A stretch of 64,000 nt of DNA from an uncultured Planctomycetaceae bacterium (GTDB lineage Bacteria; Planctomycetota; Planctomycetia; Planctomycetales; Planctomycetaceae), in assembly GCA_943787265.1 (NCBI GenBank), contig CALSLT010000009.1, forward strand, positions 310,001-374,000, given 5' to 3'. The position numbers were made by a program, and so were the translations under genes. This document shows positions 1 to 9,600 of the stretch, one piece after another (the first letter of the stretch is position 1; the number at the start of each line of letters is the position of its first letter). The notes beneath the pieces were generated by a model. It was given only the letters and a program-made list of their open reading frames with translations, searched no databases and was not told the origin of the DNA.

Positions 1-935
1 TCACCCCGCTGGTTCTCAGCGAAACTCTTTTCGCGGCGACGTTACTGGTCAGTCTGATTCTGATGGCAAAGCTTGCGGTCGAGTGGCCACTGATCGAGCA
101 GCCGATCGAGGACCGGGCCGAAGCCCAAGTGACATCGGGCTGTCGAATCTGGCTGGCGCTCGCAACCGGAATCGCTGTAGGGGTGGCCTGTTATGTAAGA
201 CCGTCGTGGTTGCTGACAGCTCCGCTGTTTTGCGCAATCCATTTATTGATGACATGGATCAGCCGCAGGCACAACGCGACCGTTGCTACCAGAGCGGTGA
301 TGCCTGCAAAGGTTCTGGAGTGCGGCTTTGTTGTTGTTGGCCTGGCCGTAACGCTGGCACCATGGACGATTCGCAACTCGAAGGTCATCGGCCATGCGAT
401 CCCAACAACGCTGTGGGTTGGTCCGAGCCTTTACGACGGGCTTCATCCGGCAGCGACCGGCAGCAGTGACATGAAATTTTTCGAAGACGACAATCTGCTC
501 GCGACAATGACCGAGTACGAAATGGACCACGAGTACCGTCGTCGTTCGTGGGAATTTGTGCGCGAGAATCCCGGCCGTGCGATCCAGCTTGGATTCGTCA
601 AAGTTGGGAAGCTGTGGAAGCCGTGGCCAAACGCGGAGCAGTTTCGGCAATGGTGGCTGTGTTTGATCGTTGCCGCGTTCTTTCTCCCGACAGTTGGGTT
701 TGCAGTGTTCGCGGCGGTGCGGCGCAAGTGTGATGTGCGATGCATTCTGCTGACAGCCGGCCCCGTGATTTACTTCACCGCGATCCACTCGGTTTTCGTA
801 GGGTCGCTGAGGTACCGATTGCCGGCCGAGTATCCTCTGCTGATTCTATCCGCTGCGGGAGCGATCGCGGCTTATGATCGATTTCGTCCGCGAGGGGCGG
901 ATTCCCTGGCAGCTTCGTCGGGAGGCATCTCCTGA
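1..935 (+). CDS. Glycosyltransferase family 39 / ArnT-PMT-like membrane protein, C-terminal part
   Basis: The reading frame is open from the left edge (first complete codon at base 3), so the 5' end lies outside the window; the ATG at 63 is internal. The visible residues contain several hydrophobic membrane segments and a lumenal-type segment with PWTIRN, PTTLWVGPSLYDG and a YRRRSWEFVRENPGRA stretch. This arrangement is what I know from planctomycete dolichyl-phosphate-mannose/ArnT-like glycosyltransferases, which transfer a sugar from a lipid carrier at the outer face of the inner membrane. The catalytic N-terminal loop is outside the window, so donor and acceptor are unknown. The stop TGA shares its A with the ATG of the next gene, indicating translational coupling to the AsmA-like protein. 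Confidence 0.65.
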   Translation, partial: TPLVLSETLFAATLLVSLILMAKLAVEWPLIEQPIEDRAEAQVTSGCRIWLALATGIAVGVACYVRPSWLLTAPLFCAIHLLMTWISRRHNATVATRAVMPAKVLECGFVVVGLAVTLAPWTIRNSKVIGHAIPTTLWVGPSLYDGLHPAATGSSDMKFFEDDNLLATMTEYEMDHEYRRRSWEFVRENPGRAIQLGFVKVGKLWKPWPNAEQFRQWWLCLIVAAFFLPTVGFAVFAAVRRKCDVRCILLTAGPVIYFTAIHSVFVGSLRYRLPAEYPLLILSAAGAIAAYDRFRPRGADSLAASSGGIS

Positions 936-3900
936 TGAAGACTCTTCGTCGAACCATTATGTGGCTGCTGGCCATCCTTGTTGTCGCTATTGGGATCTCG
1001 GGATGGGCCGCGCACTATTACTGGAAGAATGCCGACCGACTACTGCATGAAAAAGTGGCCGAGCTATTCAATGATTGGCATCCGGAGCTGCGGTTTCAGC
1101 TTGGAGATTGCCGACTGGATTGGTCCGGTCAGATTCATGTCGAACAGTTTTCACTGACGCTGCCGCAGGCCGAACGACCGTTGATCGATCTACCAGACAC
1201 GATCGTGCATCTTGATCGTGAAGCGCTGCTGAATCGCCAGGAAGTCGTTGTCCAGAATTTGCGTTTGCTTCAGCCACAGATTGAAGCGACACGGCTCCCG
1301 GACGGGACGTGGGATTTTCACGACTTGCCTGCATTACCAAAGAGCGACAAACGCCAAAGTCTTCCGACCGTTGAACTGCAGAATGCACAGCTCATTCTGC
1401 GCATCATGAAGGAAGACGGAGGCCCAACAGCCACCGTGAACGTCGACAACGCCAACCTTAAGTTGACACCGAATGGCAAACGCAGCCTTCTGATCGAAGG
1501 TGACGCTCAGGTTACCAACGTTGGTCAGTTGAAACTTGATGGGCGAATTAATGTCGACACAAAAACGGGATCGCTGAATGGTCAGTTGACGGAAATCGGG
1601 TTTGACAACAATTTGCTCGCATACGCAACCAGCTTCGAACCATCTGTGGCAGAAAAGATTGCGATGGTCAAACGGCGGTTGTTGGACGAAATGTTGAAAC
1701 CACCGAATCCGCAGGCGAAGTCACCATTCTCAATTGCTGGCCTGGCGAATTCACCTGCGACAGACATTGCAGAGTTTCGCCTGGCGCCTTTAAGTAACTC
1801 AAATGCGGAATTCCGACCGGCGCCATTCAATAATTCAAATACAGAGTTCCGACAGGCACCTTTCAGCAACTCAAATTTAGAGATTCGACAGGCGTCCGGA
1901 AGTCGCACACGAGCAGCTCGCGGACACAGTATTCCGGCGCAAATGATCGGAGAACGCAACTCGATTCTCGGGCTGCTGGCCAATCTCGACATCGCCTTCA
2001 ACGTGAGCGTGCCTGCTCCGGGTTCGCCGCCCGATGTTCGAGTTCTGGTAGACATCAAAAATGGCGCCGTCACCAACACGGCTCTGCCGTTTCCGCTTGA
2101 TAATCTGACCGGGCAGGTCGAGTACGCCGATCATCTACTGACCATTCGAAAACTCACCGCCGTTAACGGCCCGACGGAAGTCGATATTTCGGGATCAATC
2201 CTAGAGTCTGACGCTGGTCCATCAGGACAGGTGAATCTCAAAATCAAAGGGCTCGTTTGCGACGAGCGTTTGCGGAATCGTCTGTCCGTCGGGTTTGGAA
2301 AGATTTACGACATTCATCATCCGAGCGGCTTGCTCGATATGGAAGTTTCAGTTGCGGCCGCTCCGGGAGGGAAATGGACTCCGCAAGGCCTGCTGGTCCG
2401 AGCGAATCGCGCATCCGTCATTCACGAGATTTTCCCTTATCCAGTGAAAGACGCGGTCGGCACGATCGTGCAGGATGGTCGTGACCTGAGGATCGACATG
2501 GCTGGGCGAGTCGGAGATCACCCGATCACGCTCAAAGGTTTTGTTCAGAACCCCGGTCCCGACGCGTGGGTCGTTTTCGAAATTGATGTTGAAGACTTGC
2601 CACTTGATGACAATTTCTACGGCGCTCTTAACGACAAAATGCGAGCGGTTCTTGATTCAATGAATCTTGGTGGCTTCGCGGATGCTCACGTGAGGTTGGA
2701 ACGGAAGCCAGGGCCGGGCCAAAAGATGGTCCCGAGTATGACGGGGTATCTGAAAGCCGGCACGATGGCGTTTCGCAGCTTTCCGTACCGTGTGGAGAAT
2801 CTGACAGGCAAGCTCAAATTTGACGGCCGAGACTGGGACTTCACCGAACTTCGCGGAACGCACGACAACGCACTGCTGAGTGCCGAAGGGAAGTACATCA
2901 CCTCGACCGGCACCAGCGATCTGCAACTGCAGGTGACGACTCAGGAAGCTCAAATTGACGAGTCGCTGCGTGTCGCGTTGCCACCGCACCTCAAGAAACT
3001 GTGGCAGGAGTTTTCGCCGGGCGGGAAGATTCGCCGGATGGTGACCGACGTTCGTATGATCAAAGGTCAGCCCGTCCGAATCACTCTGCCGGAAATTCAG
3101 ATCGATGAAGGCACGGCCAATCTTCGCATGTTTCCTTACGAACTGTCCGGGATCAAAGCGAACTATGCCTTTGCTGATGGCCTGCTGAAGATCAATTCTT
3201 TCAATGGTTGGCACGCAGGGACATCGGTGTCGCTTGAGGGTACTGTCCGGACTGAACCGAACGGTGACTGGCGTACGACTTTTTCGAAATGGTCAGCGAG
3301 AAACCTGGTAAACGATGCATCGTTCCAGCGAGCGTTGTCGCCGGGGCTGAAGTCAGTTTTCTCAAGCTTAGGGCCTGATCAGACGCTTAACGTCGCCGGT
3401 TTTCTGGAGCTGCGAGGCACGCAGGATCCTCAGTTTCCAATCACTGCTGCCTGGGAAGTTGCCACAGACTTGAATAAAGGCACGGTCAGCGCGGGGCTCG
3501 ACTTTACAGACGTGACTGGTCGAATTATTTCGACAGGAACCTGGAACGGTTATGAAGCCGATGCCGACGGGATCCTGGATATCTCCAGCCTCAAAGTTTT
3601 TGACAAGTACAGCCTCTACGACGTCCGCGGACCGTTTGCTTTAAAGAATGGCGTCTTCAGCGCCGGTTCGCGCGAGGCTTTGATTCCAAACGGTACGAAT
3701 CGTCCGATCGATTCCAGCGAGCAGATTCAGGCAAAGTTTGTCGGCGGAGTCCTGTCCATTAACAGCCAGGCAACGACGTCTCAGCCAACCGACTATGTGG
3801 CCCGGATCAATCTTTCACACGGCCAGTTAAAACGCTTTTCGCAACTCTACATGGAAAATCGTGATCGCCTTGAAGGTGTGATGAATGGTTGGATGACCGT

Positions 3901-4480
3901 CCAGGGAAAAGGGGCTCAGCCCAAAGACCTTACCGGCAGAGGCCAACTGCAAATCAGCCCGGCGGCTCTGTATGAACTGCCGGTCGTCTTTCAGGTGCTT
4001 AACACATTGACCGTCGCTCCGCAGGACAACTCGTTCTTTGAGTACGGTCGAGTTGACTTTCAGATTGCCAACGAACAATTCAACTTCAGTTCTATCGATC
4101 TCGTCGGATCACCGATGCAGCTTCATGGAACTGGACGAGCTGGTTTCGATGACTCACTCGACCTGACATTTGTGTCAGTGTTGCCGAACTCTCGAACACG
4201 TAAGTCTCAGGTCTGGATTCCCATTGTGACTGAAGTGGCGGGACTTGTAGGCGGAGTGGCTAACCTTGTCGGCGTCGTCGTCGAGGTGAAGGGAACGACT
4301 TCCAATCCACAAACTAAAGTCATTCCCGCAAAGAATCTCGACAACGCGTTCAAGCAGTTCGTCAGGTCGCTGAAACCGTTGCCGCTGACACCGCCGCGGC
4401 CACCAGCAGTTCCTCCGTTGGCGTTTCCCGGCCAGCAACGCCGCACGCAACAGTCGTTGCCACGACAATCAGCCAGATGA
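935..4480 (+). CDS. AsmA-like large membrane-anchored protein
   Basis: 1181 residues. An N-terminal membrane anchor (about residues 8-28) is followed by a very long beta-rich region with repeated patterns such as LxGxxxV and a C-terminal block (GxLxxxPAALYELP, then FxxGRVDFQI) typical of the AsmA/DUF3971 superfamily, members of which are thought to act in the periplasm in lipid transport or envelope assembly. The family call rests on overall pattern, not on catalytic residues. Residues 280-320 hold a short tandem repeat described separately. The last 30 residues are Pro/Gln/Arg-rich. The start overlaps the previous stop by one base. Co-expression with a lipid-linked sugar transferase fits an envelope role; this is inference. 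Confidence 0.7.
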   Translation: MKTLRRTIMWLLAILVVAIGISGWAAHYYWKNADRLLHEKVAELFNDWHPELRFQLGDCRLDWSGQIHVEQFSLTLPQAERPLIDLPDTIVHLDREALLNRQEVVVQNLRLLQPQIEATRLPDGTWDFHDLPALPKSDKRQSLPTVELQNAQLILRIMKEDGGPTATVNVDNANLKLTPNGKRSLLIEGDAQVTNVGQLKLDGRINVDTKTGSLNGQLTEIGFDNNLLAYATSFEPSVAEKIAMVKRRLLDEMLKPPNPQAKSPFSIAGLANSPATDIAEFRLAPLSNSNAEFRPAPFNNSNTEFRQAPFSNSNLEIRQASGSRTRAARGHSIPAQMIGERNSILGLLANLDIAFNVSVPAPGSPPDVRVLVDIKNGAVTNTALPFPLDNLTGQVEYADHLLTIRKLTAVNGPTEVDISGSILESDAGPSGQVNLKIKGLVCDERLRNRLSVGFGKIYDIHHPSGLLDMEVSVAAAPGGKWTPQGLLVRANRASVIHEIFPYPVKDAVGTIVQDGRDLRIDMAGRVGDHPITLKGFVQNPGPDAWVVFEIDVEDLPLDDNFYGALNDKMRAVLDSMNLGGFADAHVRLERKPGPGQKMVPSMTGYLKAGTMAFRSFPYRVENLTGKLKFDGRDWDFTELRGTHDNALLSAEGKYITSTGTSDLQLQVTTQEAQIDESLRVALPPHLKKLWQEFSPGGKIRRMVTDVRMIKGQPVRITLPEIQIDEGTANLRMFPYELSGIKANYAFADGLLKINSFNGWHAGTSVSLEGTVRTEPNGDWRTTFSKWSARNLVNDASFQRALSPGLKSVFSSLGPDQTLNVAGFLELRGTQDPQFPITAAWEVATDLNKGTVSAGLDFTDVTGRIISTGTWNGYEADADGILDISSLKVFDKYSLYDVRGPFALKNGVFSAGSREALIPNGTNRPIDSSEQIQAKFVGGVLSINSQATTSQPTDYVARINLSHGQLKRFSQLYMENRDRLEGVMNGWMTVQGKGAQPKDLTGRGQLQISPAALYELPVVFQVLNTLTVAPQDNSFFEYGRVDFQIANEQFNFSSIDLVGSPMQLHGTGRAGFDDSLDLTFVSVLPNSRTRKSQVWIPIVTEVAGLVGGVANLVGVVVEVKGTTSNPQTKVIPAKNLDNAFKQFVRSLKPLPLTPPRPPAVPPLAFPGQQRRTQQSLPRQSAR
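1772..1894 (+). repeat. 36-bp tandem repeat inside the AsmA-like gene
   Basis: Three full 12-codon units (1772-1807, 1808-1843, 1844-1879) and a partial fourth to about 1894 encode EFRxAPxxNSNx repeated in frame. The DNA units have diverged at several synonymous and non-synonymous sites, so the repeat is not a very recent slippage product. Confidence 0.9.
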
Positions 4481-4517
4481 GACTTCGGCCCTTGGCCTCT
4501 TGCGGAGTCGTTGACTA

Positions 4518-4934
4518 CTACGACAGCTCGTCGAGCGTTATCTGCCTGGTCGTGATTCTGCGTGGTCCGTCAGCGGTGAGCACGCCTCGTTGCAGTCGGA
4601 GCACTGTCGACTCGTTCGCCTGTAGCGAGTCGGCAATGAACTGGCACGCGGCATGCAGGTTTTGATCGGAGCCGCACGTAAAGATGTCCACGGCCGCGTA
4701 GCCATGTTCTGGCCAGGTGTGGATCGAGAGATGAGACTCGGCGAGTAGCCCGACAGCGGTCACACCTTGCGGTTCGAACTGATTGCTCACGATCTTAAGC
4801 AGGCTCAACCCGTATCGCTTGGTCGTTTCTTTCAGCCGGTCCCGGATTAGATCGTGGTCGTCGAGCAGGCCCGCCGGACAGCCATGCAGATCAACGATCC
4901 AGTGATGGCCCAGCGTAGTTGGCTCGTTCGACAT
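4518..4934 (-). CDS. speD: S-adenosylmethionine decarboxylase proenzyme
   Basis: 138 residues, the usual length of the short bacterial SpeD class. It decarboxylates S-adenosylmethionine to give the aminopropyl donor for spermidine synthesis. The motif AESHLSIHTWPE (residues 65-76) contains the self-cleavage site between Glu66 and Ser67; Ser67 becomes the pyruvoyl cofactor. His72 and Cys87 match the processing and catalytic residues of the Thermotoga enzyme. Thr59 stands where I recall a serine (Ser55) in that enzyme, which may be a tolerated substitution. The gene lies 51 bp downstream of folD on the same strand and converges on the AsmA-like gene. No spermidine synthase gene is in the window. 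Confidence 0.93.
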   Translation of the reverse strand: MSNEPTTLGHHWIVDLHGCPAGLLDDHDLIRDRLKETTKRYGLSLLKIVSNQFEPQGVTAVGLLAESHLSIHTWPEHGYAAVDIFTCGSDQNLHAACQFIADSLQANESTVLRLQRGVLTADGPRRITTRQITLDELS

Positions 4935-4985
4935 AGTGAAATCCAGAAATTCATCCGCAGGCGATGTGAAGCGAAATGCTAAATT

Positions 4986-5858
4986 TCAGGACGTCATTCC
5001 AACGCTGAGTTGTGCAGCGGTCAGCGTATTCTGAAGTAGCATGGCGATGGTCATTGGCCCGACTCCACCCGGTACGGGAGTGATTGCCGAGGCGACTTCG
5101 GCAACGGGTTCGTAGTCCACATCGCCAACCAGCTTGTCATCCACGCGGTTGATTCCGACGTCGATAATCACGGCTCCGGGTTTCACCATGTCGGCTGTTA
5201 CAAATCTTGGCTTTCCGATTGCCGCGACAATAATGTCTGCCTGTCGTGTGATTTCGGCCAGCCCTGCCGTTCGGCTATGGCAGACCGTGACCGTCGCGTT
5301 GGCTGCTTCGCCGCGCTGAACAAGCATCATGGCCATTGGTTTGCCGACGATTTCGCTTCGGCCAAGTACGACCGCGTGAGCACCGGCAACCTGCGTTCCG
5401 GAAGTCAGCAACAACTGCTGGACTCCGTGCGGCGTGCAGGGCAGAAATCTCGGCCGGCCCTGGACCATCAATCCAACGTTCTCTGGATGAAAGCAGTCGA
5501 CATCTTTAAGTGGCGTCACGGCGTCGAGGACGACTTGTTCTTTGATATGCCCCGGTAGTGGAAGTTGAACCAGAATTCCGTGAACGGTTGGATCCTTGTT
5601 GAGCTGTTTGATGAGGGCCAGCAGGCCTTCTTCCGTGATCTCAGCCGGTAGTCGATGAAGCGTGCTGCGGATTCCAGCCTTGTCGCAGGCACGTTGTTTG
5701 TTTCGGACGTAGACTGCGCTGGCAGGGTCTTCTCCGACGAGCAAGGCCGCCAGGTGAGGCTGCACGTTCGTTCGTTCGACGAATTTCGAGACATTCTCAG
5801 CAAGCGTTGTTCGCAGATCTGCGGCAACGGCTTTTCCATCGATAATCGCAGCAGCCAT
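4986..5858 (-). CDS. folD: Bifunctional methylenetetrahydrofolate dehydrogenase / methenyl-THF cyclohydrolase
   Basis: 290 residues, normal for FolD. It interconverts 5,10-methylene-THF, 5,10-methenyl-THF and 10-formyl-THF in the cytosol. The sequence shows the substrate-site Tyr/Lys region (AVYVRNKQRACDKAG), the HGILVQLPLPGH motif, the DVDCFHPENVG segment, the Rossmann signature GRSEIVGKPMA and the closing PVPGGVGPMT motif. I chose the ATG at 5858 because MAAAIIDGKAVA is the usual N-terminus and an AAGGAG ribosome binding site sits 8 bases upstream; the frame is open further (to 5996) but that extension is not family-like. Confidence 0.96.
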   Translation of the reverse strand: MAAAIIDGKAVAADLRTTLAENVSKFVERTNVQPHLAALLVGEDPASAVYVRNKQRACDKAGIRSTLHRLPAEITEEGLLALIKQLNKDPTVHGILVQLPLPGHIKEQVVLDAVTPLKDVDCFHPENVGLMVQGRPRFLPCTPHGVQQLLLTSGTQVAGAHAVVLGRSEIVGKPMAMMLVQRGEAANATVTVCHSRTAGLAEITRQADIIVAAIGKPRFVTADMVKPGAVIIDVGINRVDDKLVGDVDYEPVAEVASAITPVPGGVGPMTIAMLLQNTLTAAQLSVGMTS

Positions 5859-5976
5859 GTCGAGAACTCCTTCGCGTCGCAATCGAAATCGGCCACTCAT
5901 CCTGAATGAGAGCGGCGTGGCGACGGACTGTAGAGAATCGACCGGCTTCATCCCACTGACGGAGACGCCTGATGCG

Positions 5977-6387
5977 TCAAAAGATGCTGCCTGCACTGCT
6001 GGTCGCGAAATCGGCGAGGATTTCCTGCGGGTCGACGACCGTGGCTGCGTACATCAACTTCTGGGAAGCCACCTTGATGCGATCACCTGGCCGAAGCTTC
6101 TGGGTACGCTCGACTCGGTTTCCATTGACGAAGGTGCCGTTCGAGCTTCCCAGGTCACAGACGTACCAATGGCCGTCGAGCTTCCGGAAAATGCAGTGTT
6201 CACGGCTGCAACGGACGTCAGAGATCACGACGTCGTTGTGGCCTTCACGGCCGACCGTCAGCCTGGTGGCGGCGAACAGTGGAAAAACGTCGCACCAGGA
6301 ACCGTCTGTTTCCCCGACAATGAAACCTTCCTGAAGGACGGAGTCGAGAGAGTCGTGTGGGTTTTGAGTCACCATGGGTGAGGCCAT
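5977..6387 (-). CDS. FHA domain protein
   Basis: 136 residues from the ATG at 6387 (an in-frame ATG at 6375 is also possible). A single forkhead-associated domain is seen, with the phosphothreonine-binding signatures LTVGREGHNDVVI, SREHC and LGSSNGTFVNGNRV in the right order. FHA domains bind phosphothreonine peptides, so the protein probably links a Ser/Thr kinase to a target. There is no other domain, no signal peptide and no kinase gene nearby. It lies between the 2811-residue exported protein and folD on the same strand. The frame stays open upstream across the 3' end of the giant gene, but that part looks like a shadow. Confidence 0.88.
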   Translation of the reverse strand: MASPMVTQNPHDSLDSVLQEGFIVGETDGSWCDVFPLFAATRLTVGREGHNDVVISDVRCSREHCIFRKLDGHWYVCDLGSSNGTFVNGNRVERTQKLRPGDRIKVASQKLMYAATVVDPQEILADFATSSAGSIF

Positions 6388-6611
6388 CTGGATCGAGATG
6401 CTGCTTCTGCAAATAGCTCTAGACGAGCCTCCAAATCTAGGGCGCAAACACGGCTCGAGGAGCCGAAGTCTTCGGATTGCCGACGCCGTTCGAGCTTCGG
6501 CTCGGCTGCTTCTATGAGCAAACTGGACACAACCGGCGCGTCGCGGCATCGTTCCGGTGTGGGAGACCGGTAACACGGACGGAGGTAATTCATCCGTCAG
6601 CTGTCGCCACT

Positions 6612-9600
6612 TCAAGCGGTTCGGCCAGAGCGGACGAATCGCGAAGCAAGGGCGAGCAGTCCGATCAGAAAACCCACAAATCCCAACGCGCTGAAGCCGC
6701 TGGGCAGGATCAGGAAGCTGAGCAGGCCGCCGACAAACAGGATCCAGACTGCCGGGTGCAGAAGTTCGCGTGTTGTTGAGACTCGACTGAAGGCCACGAT
6801 CAGAGTCGCGGCAATGCCGAGCCAGACCAGCGTCCACACAAAGCCGACACCCGTATCGACAAGTTCTCGCGAACGAATTCGTAATGCAAGTTTTGCTTCG
6901 CCACCGACTCGGGAAAAACTCAGAGATTGCTCGCCGGTCGGAATGTCGATCGGCAGGCTCAAACCGCCAACTTTCGTCCATTCTGGAGTGGAGACGACTC
7001 CCGCACCACCTTCGAAGATCTGCCCTCGCAGACCACCTTTGCTTTTTTCGATAGCTCGACCTTCAACGCCGCTTAAGTCAACATCATCCATTTGTAATGC
7101 AAGCACACCGGCGCTACTTACGCTATTCCGATTTAACCGTCCGACAGTCGAGGCGTTGTTCGTTGGCATCTGAGGCAAACCTTCTGCCTGCCCGCCGCCG
7201 AATCCTCCTCCGCCACCGCTACCAAACATCGCTCCGCCGCTGTTTGGAAGGACGTCGTTGCTGTTCTGATCGACCGGAGCGTTGCCATTGTTGAAGTCGA
7301 CGAATGAGTTCAAGCCACTAATGTTCGAAAGGCTCTGCTGGCGACGCATGACTCGCGTGCCGGCGCTGAATCGATCGGTCTGCTTCTCCGCACTTTTCTT
7401 TGATTGTGCTGTCGTCGCCCGTGTCTGAGCACCTTTGATCGAGAGGGCATAGCCGTTCAGAGATTTGGAATCCTGTGTAATGACCTGCTTGCCTGCGCTG
7501 GGGACTGCGGATTCAAATTCGGGAATGATTCCGGGGCCTGGGCCATCTACCATCGAACTTGGTGAAGCGGTCATCGCCGAAGGCGGAGTGACACTGACCG
7601 CACCGTTACCAACGATCAACGCTCGGTTGTTGTCAGCGACCTGCAGACGCTGCGAAACGTCGCTCTGATCATCGAGATTGACCAGTCCATCTGTGTCGTA
7701 AAAGACATCGACCGGCGTCTTTCCATACAGCTCGATCTGATCATTGTTTTCGGCGATTCTCTGCTCAACTTCTGCAATCTGCTTCTGGAGTTCTGTGGAC
7801 TCTCCGTCTGAACCCGATATGCTCGAACTGCTACGGTAATTCTGTAGTCCGAGTTCGATCTGCTTCAGGTTATTGCTGGCTGCAACCTTTGATTTACGCG
7901 TGTAGCCCTTGCCGCTCACGATGGTCAGCATTTCCGACAAGTCGGAGAGTTGCGACTTCAGATAAGCTTTCTGGCTTTCTGCATCGTTGCCCTGCACGAC
8001 GTTTGTTCGGTTTGCGCCATCCAGAATGCTGTAGTCAACTCCTTTGGGCAGGTGAAGTGTCCAAAGTGTTCGTGCCACTGGAATGCCGAAGTCAGCACTC
8101 TCATTCGGTGTGACAACTTTCGGAGCCGGTATGTCGAGTTCGCTGCTGCGGAATGTGAACCCACTGGGCAATGCAGAGTCAAACTGTCCGGCAAAAACGA
8201 GTTTCACCTGGAAGGAGACGTCCGAACCGCTCGCTTTCGGAAGCGGTACGAGATGGACCACCTGGTCGTCGAGTTTGGTAATCACCGGCCGCGATGGTTG
8301 ATCTTTCACGAATAGAGACAGCAGCCGAGATTCGGCTGGCAGGCGAACTCCCAGAAACTGTCGGCGGCGATTTCTGATTGTGTAGACCGCCTGCCCACGC
8401 CATGTGCCATCCGCGGCGATTGACAACGTTAAGTCGGCAACGTTCACCGAAGCCGGCGCACCAGCCTGTTGCTCCAGGCGGCGTACAGACCACGATGGCA
8501 ATTTCGATTTGTCTCGAACCCGCAGCAGTTCGGCCGCCTGATCAAGCAGCGATTGACCGACGTTAATCGGAATGTCAGAAGCTGAGACAGGTTCGTTCGA
8601 CGATTCGTGACGGGATGACAATTGCATCTGCGACTGGTTGATCAGCAGGACGTACTGCCGCTGAGTCTCCATCGGAGTGAAGCCGTCAGGGTCTCCGTAT
8701 TCGTCGAATTTCGGGTCAAGAAAACCGATGGCTGGTGTTTCGACTTTTTTCGTCGAAGGCGGCATCGTCGCCGTCGCCAGAACGAAGTACCGATTCTTCA
8801 CGGCGTTTTGAAGGTGCAATGTCCAACGGACTGTTTCACTATCCACTTCGCTGACGACCTCGCGGATGGCGCCACCTGTGAATGCAAGTCGGTCTTTCAG
8901 CCACAGCGGTGTCGTGAACGTGAACTGGTCGACTGCCGCGTCGCTGATCTGCCAGTTCAACGCCAGCGAATAATCAAGAAACGTGTCGCCGACAGATGTC
9001 ATGACGACGGCGTCAGCGACGAGTCGTGAAGTCGCTCGGCCGACTTCGAAACCGATCACTTCGGCCTGTTCCGCTGTGGAACGAAATGTGTACTGCAGAG
9101 GCTTTGAATTCTGTTTGTGCAATTCGATCGGGACTCGCTGCGGATCGACTGCGTTCCAGTTCTCAGTGGCGTCTGGTGAGGCTGCGTAAGCATCGTCGAA
9201 CCAGATTCCGGCGTACGAAGTCGGCTTGCTGATTTCGAGCGGGAATGGGGACGCAACTTCAACGAACAGGTCGTTGGGGAACTTCGTAATCTGAGAATCA
9301 AGGACGACTTCAACATTCCCCAGCACCGGCTCGCTGAATTCGATCGTCAGTGTTCTGGGATTTGTATTGTCCGATTCAGAGACGTACCAGTCGGACATCG
9401 ACGTTGCGTTGACCTTGAGGATCAGCAGTTCTTCGGCCAGTTCGAATGTCAGGCTCGGCCGCGGAACACCCTTGAGCGATGCCCGCATCAACGTGGCCAT
9501 GTGAATTTTGCGTCGTGAAACCTGTATCGCATGTTGGATTGTCGCCACAGATTCCTGCTGACGGCGGCCGACGATCACCTGCAACCCGAACGGCCGACTT

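Noticed and set aside
243..788. Minus-strand 181-codon ORF
   Set aside because: Lies entirely antisense to the glycosyltransferase gene and has no recognisable domain or start signal.
6388..6981. N-terminal extension of the FHA gene
   Set aside because: The extra frame overlaps the end of the giant gene, is Arg/Ser-rich and lacks domain character.
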